Assembly (NCBI RefSeq): GCF_023715485.1
Contig: NZ_JAMBOF010000015.1
Location: 1-64,000 of the forward strand
From: Mesobacillus subterraneus
GTDB lineage: Bacteria; Bacillota; Bacilli; Bacillales; Cytobacillaceae
DNA: 64,000 nucleotides
Direction: 5' to 3'
The notes under the pieces were generated by a model, which saw only the letters and a list, made by a program, of their open reading frames with translations, was not told the origin of the DNA and ran no database searches. Below are positions 52,211-59,895 of the stretch, piece by piece. A program made the translations under genes and the position numbers. The first letter of the stretch is position 1. Every line of letters begins with the position of its first letter.

Positions 52211-52412
52211 GGCTGTTGATTTCCGTTCCAGGCGCTGAGCTTTCCGCGGGGCTGGCGCTGAGCCTCCTCGCCGCCGTTGGCGTCTGCGGGGTCTCATCTG
52301 TCCAGCTGATCCCGCAGGACATTGATTAAGCTTCATCGAACCTGCCCACGCACGAGGGAAATGCGTTAGCATTTTCGGAGGAGTCTGCGCGCCTTCCACT
52401 CCAATCAACAGG
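52211..52412. mobile_element. MITE-like repeat, copy 4
   Basis: The compact copy starts GGCTGTTGATTTCCGTTCCA and ends AATCAACAGG. The imperfect terminal inverted repeat of about 22 bp is clear, whereas the outer GCTCTGTTAAA repeat is missing. It lies between the two identical terminator hairpins. Confidence 0.75.
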
Positions 52413-52479
52413 TCCTCTAAAAATTAGAGTGGACTATACCAAAGTCTATTTTTGAGGAAAATCCAATTGTATGCGTTGT

Positions 52480-52640
52480 ACAACCCTGAGGTGACTTGAA
52501 AAATTGTCGATGCAGGCGATGCTTGCATTGAACCTGAAGACGACGGCCAACTGGACAGGGAGAAGTCCAGTAATAGCCTAAAAAGTATGGCATAGAGAGT
52601 CTATTTTCCCAAGCAAAATCCGGTAAAATTCAAAAACGGG
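52480..52640 (+). ncRNA. Probable group II (class C) intron fragment
   Basis: On the plus strand, the segment with TGAACCTGAAGACGACGGCC, GGGAGAAGTCCAGTAATAGC and CTAAAAAGTATGGCATAGAG follows the order and words of domain I of class C group II introns (for example the Oceanobacillus one: GAATCTGAAG, GACGGCAAAC, ACTTCATATGAGGC). There is no domain V or reverse transcriptase, so it would be a 5-prime remnant. It ends next to a terminator-like hairpin, the usual target of class C introns. The match is from memory. Confidence 0.4.
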
Positions 52641-52675
52641 TTCGGAATGAGACTATTTCGAACCCCTTTTGTCGA
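52640..52675. terminator. Bidirectional terminator-like hairpin
   Basis: GGGTTCG...CGAACCC with about 9-11 paired bases, flanked by AAAAA on the left and TTTT on the right, lies between the intron-like fragment and the nrfD terminator. Confidence 0.6.
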
Positions 52676-52682
52676 CAAACAG

Positions 52683-52707
52683 GCCTGAACTCATTGTGAG
52701 TTCAGGC
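52683..52707 (-). terminator. Terminator of molybdoenzyme operon
   Basis: A perfect 11-bp arm hairpin (GCCTGAACTCA and complement) lies 10 bp beyond the NrfD-type gene. The downstream U-run is weak (TGTTTGTC). Confidence 0.65.
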
Positions 52708-52717
52708 CTATGATTCA

Positions 52718-53614
52718 TTATAAAAATATTATTGGTACTGCTGCCGCTAACAGAAGATAACGGAGGATGAATCCACCAGCCAGAACGGCACTTTCGGTAA
52801 TAATTGTAGCGGCGATGCCTTGTGTACCGGCAGCTGCTACTTCCAGTCCAGCCTGGCTTTGATGAAGCTTTTTCGAATTGAAGAGTTCGAGTGCTTCAAT
52901 TAGGATCGGGACTACTAAGCCTACAGCAACCAAGCCCAACCAAAATAATGTGCTGTACTCACCCGTTAAAAGCATAGAAACGGATTTTGCCGCAGATTCA
53001 TTCGTCGATGATGTAATCAGGAACATTGTGAAAATCAAGAATACCTCTGTAATGAGCAATGTTAAGTGTATCTTTTTTAATGACATGACATGGTGGACGA
53101 CTTTTTTATCAAATATCGCTGATACAAGCATTGTACCGGCAATCCCTGTTGAAAATGCAGAGACGACAAACAGGATTGGCAGGATTGCTGTATTCCATAA
53201 TGGAACCGCCCCGATAACGCCGATCAGGAATCCAGTGTAAATGGCTGTAGCAACCGCAAAGACAATTCCAACATATTCTGCGATTTTCATGATCTCTTTT
53301 TTCAGCAATTCCATTAAGGCAATGTATGCTGCTGCTACCATGAACAAACTTATGAAATAAGTACCGATTGTCATTACCGAATTAAAATTCGTGAAGAGGT
53401 AGATAAAACGTAAAGGATCCTTCAGGCCCGCTTCAGCATCAACAATCAAAAGTAACAAGCCAATTCCCATAAGGACTGGGCTGATCAGCCTTCCTGCAAT
53501 CCTGACCGTAACGGCTTCAGGATATTTCCTGGCTGCATACGAAGAAGTTAAAAATGCTCCGGCACTGAGTCCCGCCAGGAATAAATAGGCCGCGATAATT
53601 GTTCCCCAAACCAT
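52718..53614 (-). CDS. NrfD/PsrC-type membrane subunit
   Basis: This integral membrane subunit, about 298 residues, hands quinol electrons to the FeS subunit. Eight to nine hydrophobic segments are visible, starting with TIIAAYLFLAGLSAGAFL (near 5-22) and ending ILRYLLLAAAVPIIFL. The GAFLTSSY stretch and conserved acidic/His residues within helices 1-2 are characteristic of NrfD-like quinol sites. The ATG at 53614 follows AGGTGAG, and the GTG at 53623 overlaps the FeS gene stop. It is the last gene of the operon. Confidence 0.85.
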   Translation of the reverse strand: MVWGTIIAAYLFLAGLSAGAFLTSSYAARKYPEAVTVRIAGRLISPVLMGIGLLLLIVDAEAGLKDPLRFIYLFTNFNSVMTIGTYFISLFMVAAAYIALMELLKKEIMKIAEYVGIVFAVATAIYTGFLIGVIGAVPLWNTAILPILFVVSAFSTGIAGTMLVSAIFDKKVVHHVMSLKKIHLTLLITEVFLIFTMFLITSSTNESAAKSVSMLLTGEYSTLFWLGLVAVGLVVPILIEALELFNSKKLHQSQAGLEVAAAGTQGIAATIITESAVLAGGFILRYLLLAAAVPIIFL

Positions 53615-53619
53615 TATAC

Positions 53620-54156
53620 TCACCTCACGTAATAGATTTTTGCTTTGCCTAGGTCTGGCCTTAAAGGCTGGGCATTTAATTTAACGATCGCCTTGGAGAC
53701 TTCGCTGTTCGGATCATCTAGATCACCAAAGATCCTTGCACTGCTTATGCAGGTACTGACGCATGCAGGCTGCTTGCCTTCAGCGACAAGCTCGGCACAG
53801 AAGCGGCATTTTTCAACCACCCCGGTTAGGTGATCCTGCGTTCTCGCACCATAGTGGCAGGCGACCATGCAATATTTGCAGCCAATGCACTTATCAGGGT
53901 CAACCAGCACAATGCCATCTTTTGTCGTATATGTCGCTTTTGTCGGACAGACACTTTCGCATGGAGCATCCTCGCAATGCTGACATTGGACAGGGATAAT
54001 TTCATTCTTCACGTTCGGGAAGACACCTGTTTCTTTTTCATAAAATTTGATATAAGACTCTTCAACCGGAAGCTCATTCTGCATTTGGCAGCTTACCCGG
54101 CATGCATAACAGCCGACGCATTTTCTAGTGTCTATTACCATTCCATAGCGTGCCAT
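53620..54156 (-). CDS. Four-cluster ferredoxin subunit (DmsB/PsrB-like)
   Basis: The 178-residue electron-transfer subunit has 16 cysteines in four motifs: CVGCYACRVSC (near 13), CQHCEDAPCESVC (near 58), CIGCKYCMVAC (near 89) and CRFCAE...CVSTC (near 116-136). Such subunits carry four [4Fe-4S] clusters between the NrfD-like membrane anchor and the catalytic subunit. No Tat signal is present; it would travel with the catalytic subunit. The start overlaps the catalytic subunit stop (TGATG). Confidence 0.9.
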   Translation of the reverse strand: MARYGMVIDTRKCVGCYACRVSCQMQNELPVEESYIKFYEKETGVFPNVKNEIIPVQCQHCEDAPCESVCPTKATYTTKDGIVLVDPDKCIGCKYCMVACHYGARTQDHLTGVVEKCRFCAELVAEGKQPACVSTCISSARIFGDLDDPNSEVSKAIVKLNAQPLRPDLGKAKIYYVR

Positions 54157-56357
54157 CAGCCTTTCACCTTCCTAACCTTAACGATTACCTCATGAATATT
54201 TCCTGCCCCGCTCCATTTTTCAAAATCGAATGGAACATGTTCCATATAGCCGAAACCGATACCATATCCTGTTTTTAAATCCTTGGACGTTATGCCATAG
54301 TGGCTTGGCACAAAGATTGCTTCAGGATGGATGCGTTCTGTTACTTTGACCCGGATTTTGCTTGTGGCCTCACTAGATTTTACTTCAACCATGTCTCCAT
54401 CTTTAATTCCTAATGCCTTGGCCCTGACTGGATTCATCCAGATTCTTTCTAAATCGTAATCCTTCGTGATTTGCATCAGGATAGGGATATTCGCTGTCTG
54501 AGTGTGGCTGTGGATGGCCTGCTTTCCGGTGATTAAGCGGAAGGAATCATTTTTCGGGCTCACCTTCGGCTCAATCCACTCGACAATTGGATTAAATCCT
54601 GCAGCTTTATATGTCTCACTATAGAATTCTATTTTGCCAGAAGGAGTTTTTAATTTTGGCAGTTCTCCTAATACGATTTCCTCTTCCGAGAACATGATTG
54701 TTCCTTTTTCCCTCAGTTGCTTATAAGTGATGCCAGTCGGGGCAAGCATCGCTTCATTCAATTGGTCAAGTGTAAAGTTGAAATACTGTCCTGCGCCGCA
54801 TGCTTGTGCAAGCTCTGTATAGATCTCGTGGATTGGTTTCGTTTTTGGATGCACTTTTTCAACCATCTGTTGGCGAAGTGCGATACCCGGTATCTTCCCA
54901 GGCAAGCTTTCGATGACTTCGTCACGTTCAATATATGTCACTTCCGGAAGGACATAATGTGCAAGCTGAGCCGTTTCAGACATCTGGACATCAATTGCGA
55001 TGACTAAGTCCATTTTGGATAATGCTTCCTTCATTACCTTCGGGTTACCGTATCCCAGTGCTGCATTTGAATGGTAATAGATAGCGGCCTTCATTTTTCC
55101 TTCAAGCGCTTCTTTTGCTACGATGGTAGCAACACCGCTTTCTGGATAGGCTAGCGGGAATTCCTGCGATCCTGCCTGTGGTACTTCAGGCTCACTCGGA
55201 CTTGGATGTTTAGCTTTATCCAATTTTCCGAGGTGTGGTTTTTCGCCAAAAATACTGCCGCCTTTCTGTTGATAGTTTCCTAGCAGCGCATTGAACATCG
55301 CTACCGCACGACCTGTTTCCGTGCTGTTTTCATAGTTGCATCCAAAAGCCCCTCTCCATGATTGTTCAATAAGCGCTTTCGGCTTAGCTTTTCCCATATC
55401 AACAGCGATTCTAGTGATTACATCAGCAGAAATACCTGTTATCCCTTCTGCCCAATCAGGAGGATATTTACTAAGTTCCTTCGCATATTCTTCAAATCCG
55501 ACTGTATAATTCTTGATGAATTCAATGTCATGAAGGTTTTCTTTGATCAGTACATGGGACATCGCCAGTACCAATGCAAGGTCAGTTCCCGGCCGAATTG
55601 CCAGCCATTCAGTCGCAAGGTTGCCGGTGTTGTTCAATCTCGGGTCGACAATCACAATCTTGGCTCCATTATCCTTTGCTGCCGCAAGAGATTGCACAGA
55701 GCTTGGTCGGATACCATCACCATAGCTTCTGCCGATGAACATGATGTATTTTGCGTTGCTGATATCTGCACTCGTAGCAGTGACCCCTACAGTATGGAGG
55801 AATCCAGCGTCACGTGAGTTTGAACAAACAACATGGTGTGTATAATAGTTGGCAGAGCCAAGAGCATTAATGAAGCGTGGAGAATAAAATTTCCCTGAAG
55901 CACGTGGATCTTCTGTTAGAGATACAGCTTGAGGTCCATACTCCTTGATGATTTTATTCAATTTCTCAGCTATTTCCTTATATGCCTGCTCCCATGAAAT
56001 GGGTTCGAATTTTCCTTCACCAACCCGTTTGAGCGGCTGGGTAAGCCTGTCTTTGGAATAGACAACTGTCGCGTATCCATGCCCTCTTGCGCAAAGCTTG
56101 CCTTTTGAGAATGGATGGTCAGGATGACCTGTCAGCTTCCATAACCGTCCATTTTTCACATGGCCAATCATTCCGCACTTGCTAGAGCACGCATTGCATG
56201 TACTGGGGATTTCCTTGATCTCCGCGTTAGCTCCAGCTTTTACATATTCATTGGACCACTCATTAAATCCTACTGTCCCAGCTGATGTCAATGCAGCTGT
56301 GGCGGCAGTAGCTTTAATAAATCCGCGCCGTGATATTTTTGTATCAAGCATTTTCAT
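54156..56357 (-). CDS. Molybdopterin oxidoreductase, Psr/Phs/Dms family
   Basis: This is the catalytic subunit of an anaerobic respiratory reductase, exported by Tat. The 733-residue protein starts with a twin-arginine signal KISRRGFIKATAA (Arg10-Arg11). The [4Fe-4S] site is Cys54-x2-Cys57-x3-Cys61-x27-Cys89. A Cys at about 178 (HHVVCSNSRDAG) is at the molybdenum ligand position as in polysulfide and thiosulfate reductases. The C-terminal molydopterin-dinucleotide domain begins near LITGKQAIHSHTQ (610). Size fits PsrA/PhsA better than tetrathionate reductase. The substrate could be polysulfide, thiosulfate or another sulfur or arsenic oxyanion. Confidence 0.83.
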   Translation of the reverse strand: MKMLDTKISRRGFIKATAATAALTSAGTVGFNEWSNEYVKAGANAEIKEIPSTCNACSSKCGMIGHVKNGRLWKLTGHPDHPFSKGKLCARGHGYATVVYSKDRLTQPLKRVGEGKFEPISWEQAYKEIAEKLNKIIKEYGPQAVSLTEDPRASGKFYSPRFINALGSANYYTHHVVCSNSRDAGFLHTVGVTATSADISNAKYIMFIGRSYGDGIRPSSVQSLAAAKDNGAKIVIVDPRLNNTGNLATEWLAIRPGTDLALVLAMSHVLIKENLHDIEFIKNYTVGFEEYAKELSKYPPDWAEGITGISADVITRIAVDMGKAKPKALIEQSWRGAFGCNYENSTETGRAVAMFNALLGNYQQKGGSIFGEKPHLGKLDKAKHPSPSEPEVPQAGSQEFPLAYPESGVATIVAKEALEGKMKAAIYYHSNAALGYGNPKVMKEALSKMDLVIAIDVQMSETAQLAHYVLPEVTYIERDEVIESLPGKIPGIALRQQMVEKVHPKTKPIHEIYTELAQACGAGQYFNFTLDQLNEAMLAPTGITYKQLREKGTIMFSEEEIVLGELPKLKTPSGKIEFYSETYKAAGFNPIVEWIEPKVSPKNDSFRLITGKQAIHSHTQTANIPILMQITKDYDLERIWMNPVRAKALGIKDGDMVEVKSSEATSKIRVKVTERIHPEAIFVPSHYGITSKDLKTGYGIGFGYMEHVPFDFEKWSGAGNIHEVIVKVRKVKG

Positions 56358-56636
56358 TAGCCCTCCTTTTTCTTAAGAACATTCCATGGCATTTTCAAAT
56401 GCATTGTTTGCATTGGTTATTGCTTTTCGGATAAAAGTAAACTACTTGTCTTTCACTTGGCCCGAGCCCTGGCCGAATCCCTGAATCCAGAAAGGATGAC
56501 AAACCTTATGATTCCGGAAGATACTTTTGAGGCTAAAAGCAACAAAAATTACGAAATGAGTGTTTAAACAATGTACTTGCGCCGTTGGTTTTAACACTAA
56601 AAGCATCACCACCTTCCATATTTGGAAAGTTACAAG
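56358..56636. other. Spacer within molybdoenzyme operon
   Basis: The stretch between the TorD-like gene and the catalytic subunit has no supported frame. The GGAGGG ribosome binding site of the catalytic gene lies at its left end. A separate promoter is possible but not identified. Confidence 0.4.
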
Positions 56637-57257
56637 TTACAAGTATTCGCTACGCTGGGCCTCAATTACTTCGATAAGGAACCTGGTGACCCGGGAATAA
56701 AACGTTTGATTCGGTACTTCCTTAAGCTTTGTTTCGTATTCAGCGAGCCAATCGAAGTGGTCTTTAATAAATTCCGCCGTGTATTCATTGGGAGCATGCT
56801 CGATAAAGTACGCGAGCAATTCAAGCAGAATGGAAATATGATCCGGCATGCCCTTGTATTCAAGCGGGATTTCTATTTGAAATTCACCTAAAATGAACTG
56901 GATATGCATTGCTGAGTCACCTTGTAAATAACCTTTGCTATGCGCAAAAGGCAAAGTGCACGTTTCATCCTGTGTCCATGGTTTGTAAAGCGATTCGATC
57001 GGCAGTGTGGTTCCCTTTTCAGAGATTGCTATTGTCGACATATACATTGAACAAAAACACTCCAGACTTTCTGGCAAGTAATTCTCCAAAGACACTGGAG
57101 CAATTCCGTAAAGATTCTCTGTTGTTCGTTCTAGTTTTTCAAACAGCTTATTTTCCTTAATCTCCTTCCAGAATTCTAGGGTCGGAGGCTTATACAGTTC
57201 AGCGAAGACCATTAGGATCTCAGCGGAGACAGATTTTTTATCCAGAAGCTCATTCAC
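56637..57257 (-). CDS. TorD/DmsD-family molybdoenzyme chaperone
   Basis: The 206-residue all-helical cytosolic chaperone guards the Tat signal and cofactor insertion of the catalytic subunit. Typical features are the aromatic YKPPTLEFWKEIKEN (near 18-32), the CMYMSTIAI stretch near 68 and the C-terminal FIEHAPNEYTAEFIKDHFDWLAEYE run (in parts, near 152-175), where TorD proteins have a conserved E-x3-P-x-D/H pattern. It starts with GTG after AAAGGTGG. It is the first gene of the operon, downstream of an Fnr-like box. Confidence 0.82.
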   Translation of the reverse strand: MNELLDKKSVSAEILMVFAELYKPPTLEFWKEIKENKLFEKLERTTENLYGIAPVSLENYLPESLECFCSMYMSTIAISEKGTTLPIESLYKPWTQDETCTLPFAHSKGYLQGDSAMHIQFILGEFQIEIPLEYKGMPDHISILLELLAYFIEHAPNEYTAEFIKDHFDWLAEYETKLKEVPNQTFYSRVTRFLIEVIEAQRSEYL

Positions 57258-57355
57258 TTGTTACACCACCTTTACATCCTCTCATGTACATTTTCACTAT
57301 ATGGCAATAAAGTTTGTGAAACAATATACATTCTGTGGAGAATCACTCCAAAGTA

Positions 57356-57371
57356 TGTGAAGGATTTCACC
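57356..57371. promoter_or_regulatory. Fnr-like box
   Basis: TGTGA-N6-TCACC differs by one base from the Fnr/Crp consensus TGTGA-N6-TCACA. It lies 98 bp upstream of the TorD-like gene and about 210 bp upstream of the divergent ferredoxin gene. Both would suit anaerobic activation. Confidence 0.55.
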
Positions 57372-57582
57372 TAAGAAACTTTATCATCACCCCACTGTCA
57401 GGATGCTGCTAATATAAGAATCTCTTACTATTATTGATTTATAGCTGTACAAGTAATTTCTCTAATAGGCTTTATGTGAACATTCCCCAACATATATATG
57501 AAGATCCCGTTAACTCAAATCTTTTTAGAATTTTTAATCGTAAAATAGAAGTGAACGAATTCACACTTTGAGGTGACCTTTT

Positions 57583-58494
57583 ATGTCGCTAGTTACGAAT
57601 TGGCTGGAAAGCTTAAGTTATGATCTTGAGATATCAGCAGCCTGTCTAAAGAAAATAAGTCCTGCCAGCAGCTGTACAGTTTGCCTGGATGAGTGTCCAG
57701 AACATGCTGTATTTATTGATGGTGGAAAAATATTCATTGATAAGGAGCTTTGCACGTCTTGCGGAACTTGTATCACTACTTGTCCTGTCCAGGCAATCAA
57801 AGGACAATCCCCGTCAAGGAAGGTAATCCAAAAGTATATTCTGCTCCAAGAGGAATCAATTCTTCCAACAATTCCAGAACTTTTTTACTACCATAAAAAA
57901 GGAATCCGTTCCATTCATAAATCTTCCAAAGATGATGTCCTTGTAAAGCTGGTCCAAACGGCTAATGAAAGTTTAAAAGCAATGGAGCTTGAGCCTTTGC
58001 GGGTAGCAGACGAACTTATCCTTGAAATAGAGGATCAGCCAAAATTGACGAGGCGAGATTTATTTAACAAACTGAGAATTGACAGCAAAAAAAATCTTCT
58101 ATCATCAGTCACGCCAGTGAAATGGCGTTTTAATGAAGATAATTTCAAGATTTCAAACCTTTTTGATGGCTGGGCTTTTTTTGTGGTCAGGATCCATGAG
58201 GAGAGCTGTACCCTTTGCGGAGGTTGTTTCAACATTTGCCCGTCCAAAGTTTTCGAGCCGAATGACCGTGTGCTGACTATTCATGAGGAAAATTGCTCTG
58301 GCTGTAACCTTTGCATGGACATCTGTCAAAGCAGCGCTGTTCAAATCAGTAAAGACATCCACCAGCAGCCTGCTCCAATGAAGTATTGGCATCAAAGCAT
58401 CTGCAGCATTTGCGGCAGCAGTTTCCATTCCTGGACTGCTAAAGATACTTGCCATATCTGCTCCACCGTGGAAAAGCCAAACTTTTTCCTGTGA
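57583..58494 (+). CDS. Polyferredoxin-like 4Fe-4S protein
   Basis: The 303-residue soluble protein has two ferredoxin modules and a zinc-ribbon tail. N-terminal clusters: CTVCLDECP (near 28-36) and CTSCGTCITTCP (near 56-67). The middle region (80-195) has no clusters and is partly helical. The C-terminal module is CTLCGGCFNICPS (near 207) and CSGCNLCMDIC (near 234). The end CSICGSSFH...CHIC (near 270-292) likely binds zinc. It is transcribed divergently from the molybdoenzyme operon, so it may assist electron supply or maturation. It is similar in layout to NapF-like proteins, but I assign no precise function. Confidence 0.78.
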   Translation: MSLVTNWLESLSYDLEISAACLKKISPASSCTVCLDECPEHAVFIDGGKIFIDKELCTSCGTCITTCPVQAIKGQSPSRKVIQKYILLQEESILPTIPELFYYHKKGIRSIHKSSKDDVLVKLVQTANESLKAMELEPLRVADELILEIEDQPKLTRRDLFNKLRIDSKKNLLSSVTPVKWRFNEDNFKISNLFDGWAFFVVRIHEESCTLCGGCFNICPSKVFEPNDRVLTIHEENCSGCNLCMDICQSSAVQISKDIHQQPAPMKYWHQSICSICGSSFHSWTAKDTCHICSTVEKPNFFL

Positions 58495-58519
58495 ATTGCC
58501 GCTTTCCATTTTGAATCAA

Positions 58520-58577
58520 AAAAAAGCGCTGGTTCCCTTAGCTGCCTCGATGCAAACTACCGGAAGACCAGCGCTTA
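58520..58577 (+). terminator. Terminator of polyferredoxin gene
   Basis: AAGCGCTGGT pairs with ACCAGCGCTT across a long loop that itself contains TAGTTTGC-like pairing; the T-run is short (TTAATTT). Confidence 0.5.
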
Positions 58578-58583
58578 ATTTAT

Positions 58584-58616
58584 GAAAAAAAACTAGGAAG
58601 TACGAGCTTCCTAGTT
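58584..58616 (-). terminator. cotE terminator
   Basis: A 10-bp stem AACTAGGAAG / CTTCCTAGTT with a 6-nt loop and seven U on the minus strand lies just after the cotE stop. Confidence 0.85.
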
Positions 58617-58621
58617 CGATG

Positions 58622-59164
58622 TTATTCTTCTTCTCCTAAAAGGAATTCAGGGTTCAGGTCTTCGAATTCATCGTCGTCGACACCATGGCCCCACTCATCG
58701 TCTTCACAGTCGCAGCCGCCTGGATGTGTGACAACGCAAACCTTTGTTTCTCCGATGACTTCGACCAGGAACTCCCTCTCTACATGAACGATGATCTTGT
58801 TGCCATTAGGTGAAATGACTGCTTCAATGCAGTTAGGCTGCTGAAGCACCTCCACAAGTACATCGTGGTCATCCATGCAATCTGGGTCGCGGTACTTTAG
58901 CTTGATGACATCACAGTATGTTACTTTCTCTGTCACTACTTCTGTTCTTGTATTATCATCAAAGGAGTACCAGATATTGTTGTCATAAGACCCGCTTACT
59001 TCAACCGTTTTACCGACCTTTTTTGCTTTATACTTATGGTTTATGACCCAAGCGCCTAGAATGCTGCTCGGATGATGCGCTGGGTTGATCGTATGATTGG
59101 ACTGTGTGAACTTTCGTCCTTTCGCTACGACGGCTTTCGTAATAATCTCTCTGTATTCTCCCAT
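58622..59164 (-). CDS. cotE: Outer spore coat morphogenetic protein
   Basis: CotE organises the outer coat of the spore. The 180-residue protein reads [19 protein letters not shown] near 3-21, [13 protein letters not shown] near 33-45, [17 protein letters not shown] near 106-122, and ends with the acidic tail [12 protein letters not shown], as B. subtilis CotE does. The ATG at 59164 gives the N-terminus known for B. subtilis; a TTG ten codons earlier lies near the GAGGAGG site, so the spacing to the chosen ATG (about 12 bp) is long. Confidence 0.93.
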   Translation of the reverse strand: MGEYREIITKAVVAKGRKFTQSNHTINPAHHPSSILGAWVINHKYKAKKVGKTVEVSGSYDNNIWYSFDDNTRTEVVTEKVTYCDVIKLKYRDPDCMDDHDVLVEVLQQPNCIEAVISPNGNKIIVHVEREFLVEVIGETKVCVVTHPGGCDCEDDEWGHGVDDDEFEDLNPEFLLGEEE

Positions 59165-59320
59165 TGCGAGCGAAACCTCCTCAATCTTTTTCAATTCATC
59201 CTATGCGTGATATTAGACTAGTGTGCGATTAATTTTAGAACAGCTAGTAAAAACTTAGGCATAGTTCATTGTATGCCCATTCGCGTTGAATGTTCCCAAT
59301 TGATGAAAGTTGCGGCCAAT

Positions 59321-59358
59321 AAAAAAACATGGCACCCGCTTTTAAGCAGGTGCCATGT
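59321..59358 (-). terminator. Terminator after ricA
   Basis: An ACATGGCACC / GGTGCCATGT stem with internal GC pairs around a small loop is followed by seven U on the minus strand. Confidence 0.8.
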
Positions 59359-59456
59359 TTAAGAAATTAATGGGTCTGTCAAGCTTTAATATTGATTTTC
59401 TCTTTAATAAACTGATATCTAAAATCAACATAAACACTTAACAGAGCTAAGTCATA

Positions 59457-59894
59457 TTAATGATTGTGGGTATGGCAGCTGTCACCATTCTTAATGGCTG
59501 CACCGGTTTCTCCGCGAAGCACATCTCCGCCAGTTGACGCAACAACTTCATCCGTTACCGTGTTAGAAATGGTTGTAGCGATCAGCTGAAGTAAGTCATT
59601 CACTTCGATTTGAGATTGCTTGAATTCCTGGACAACAGGAATTTCATCAAGCTGTTGTTCTAATGAAGCAATTTTATCTTCGGTTTTTTTCAGCGCTTCT
59701 GTCTTCCCATAATGCTGGAAGTTTACTGCCTGCTTCTGCAGCCCTTTAATAGAGGAAATTATGGTTTTAACTCTTTCATTGTCGTGGATTTGCGCTTCTG
59801 CACGCTTGAAAAAGTCAACTTCTTCCGTATCTGCAATCATTAAAGCAATTTCTCTTGCACGCTGGATAATGTCATCTTTATTATATTTAGCCAA
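59457..59894 (-). CDS. ricA: RicA/YmcA regulator
   Basis: RicA is one of the three Ric/Y-complex proteins (with RicF and RicT) that stimulate RNase Y processing and support competence, biofilm formation and sporulation. The 145-residue helical protein reads DIIQRAREIALMIADTEEVDFFKRAE in parts near 8-33 and ends in a CHTHNH tail whose Cys may take part in the FeS cluster of the complex. It starts one base after miaB ends, as in other Bacillus. Confidence 0.9.
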   Translation of the reverse strand: MAKYNKDDIIQRAREIALMIADTEEVDFFKRAEAQIHDNERVKTIISSIKGLQKQAVNFQHYGKTEALKKTEDKIASLEQQLDEIPVVQEFKQSQIEVNDLLQLIATTISNTVTDEVVASTGGDVLRGETGAAIKNGDSCHTHNH

Positions 59895-59895
59895 C

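Noticed and set aside
51661-52408. Small reading frames within the MITE-like copies (for example 51661-51885, 52124-52408)
   Set aside because: They are not conserved between copies, have no ribosome binding sites and coincide exactly with the repeats.
52440-52640. Molybdenum cofactor riboswitch near the molybdoenzyme operon
   Set aside because: It lies downstream, not upstream, of the minus-strand operon, and the words fit a group II intron domain better than the Moco motif.
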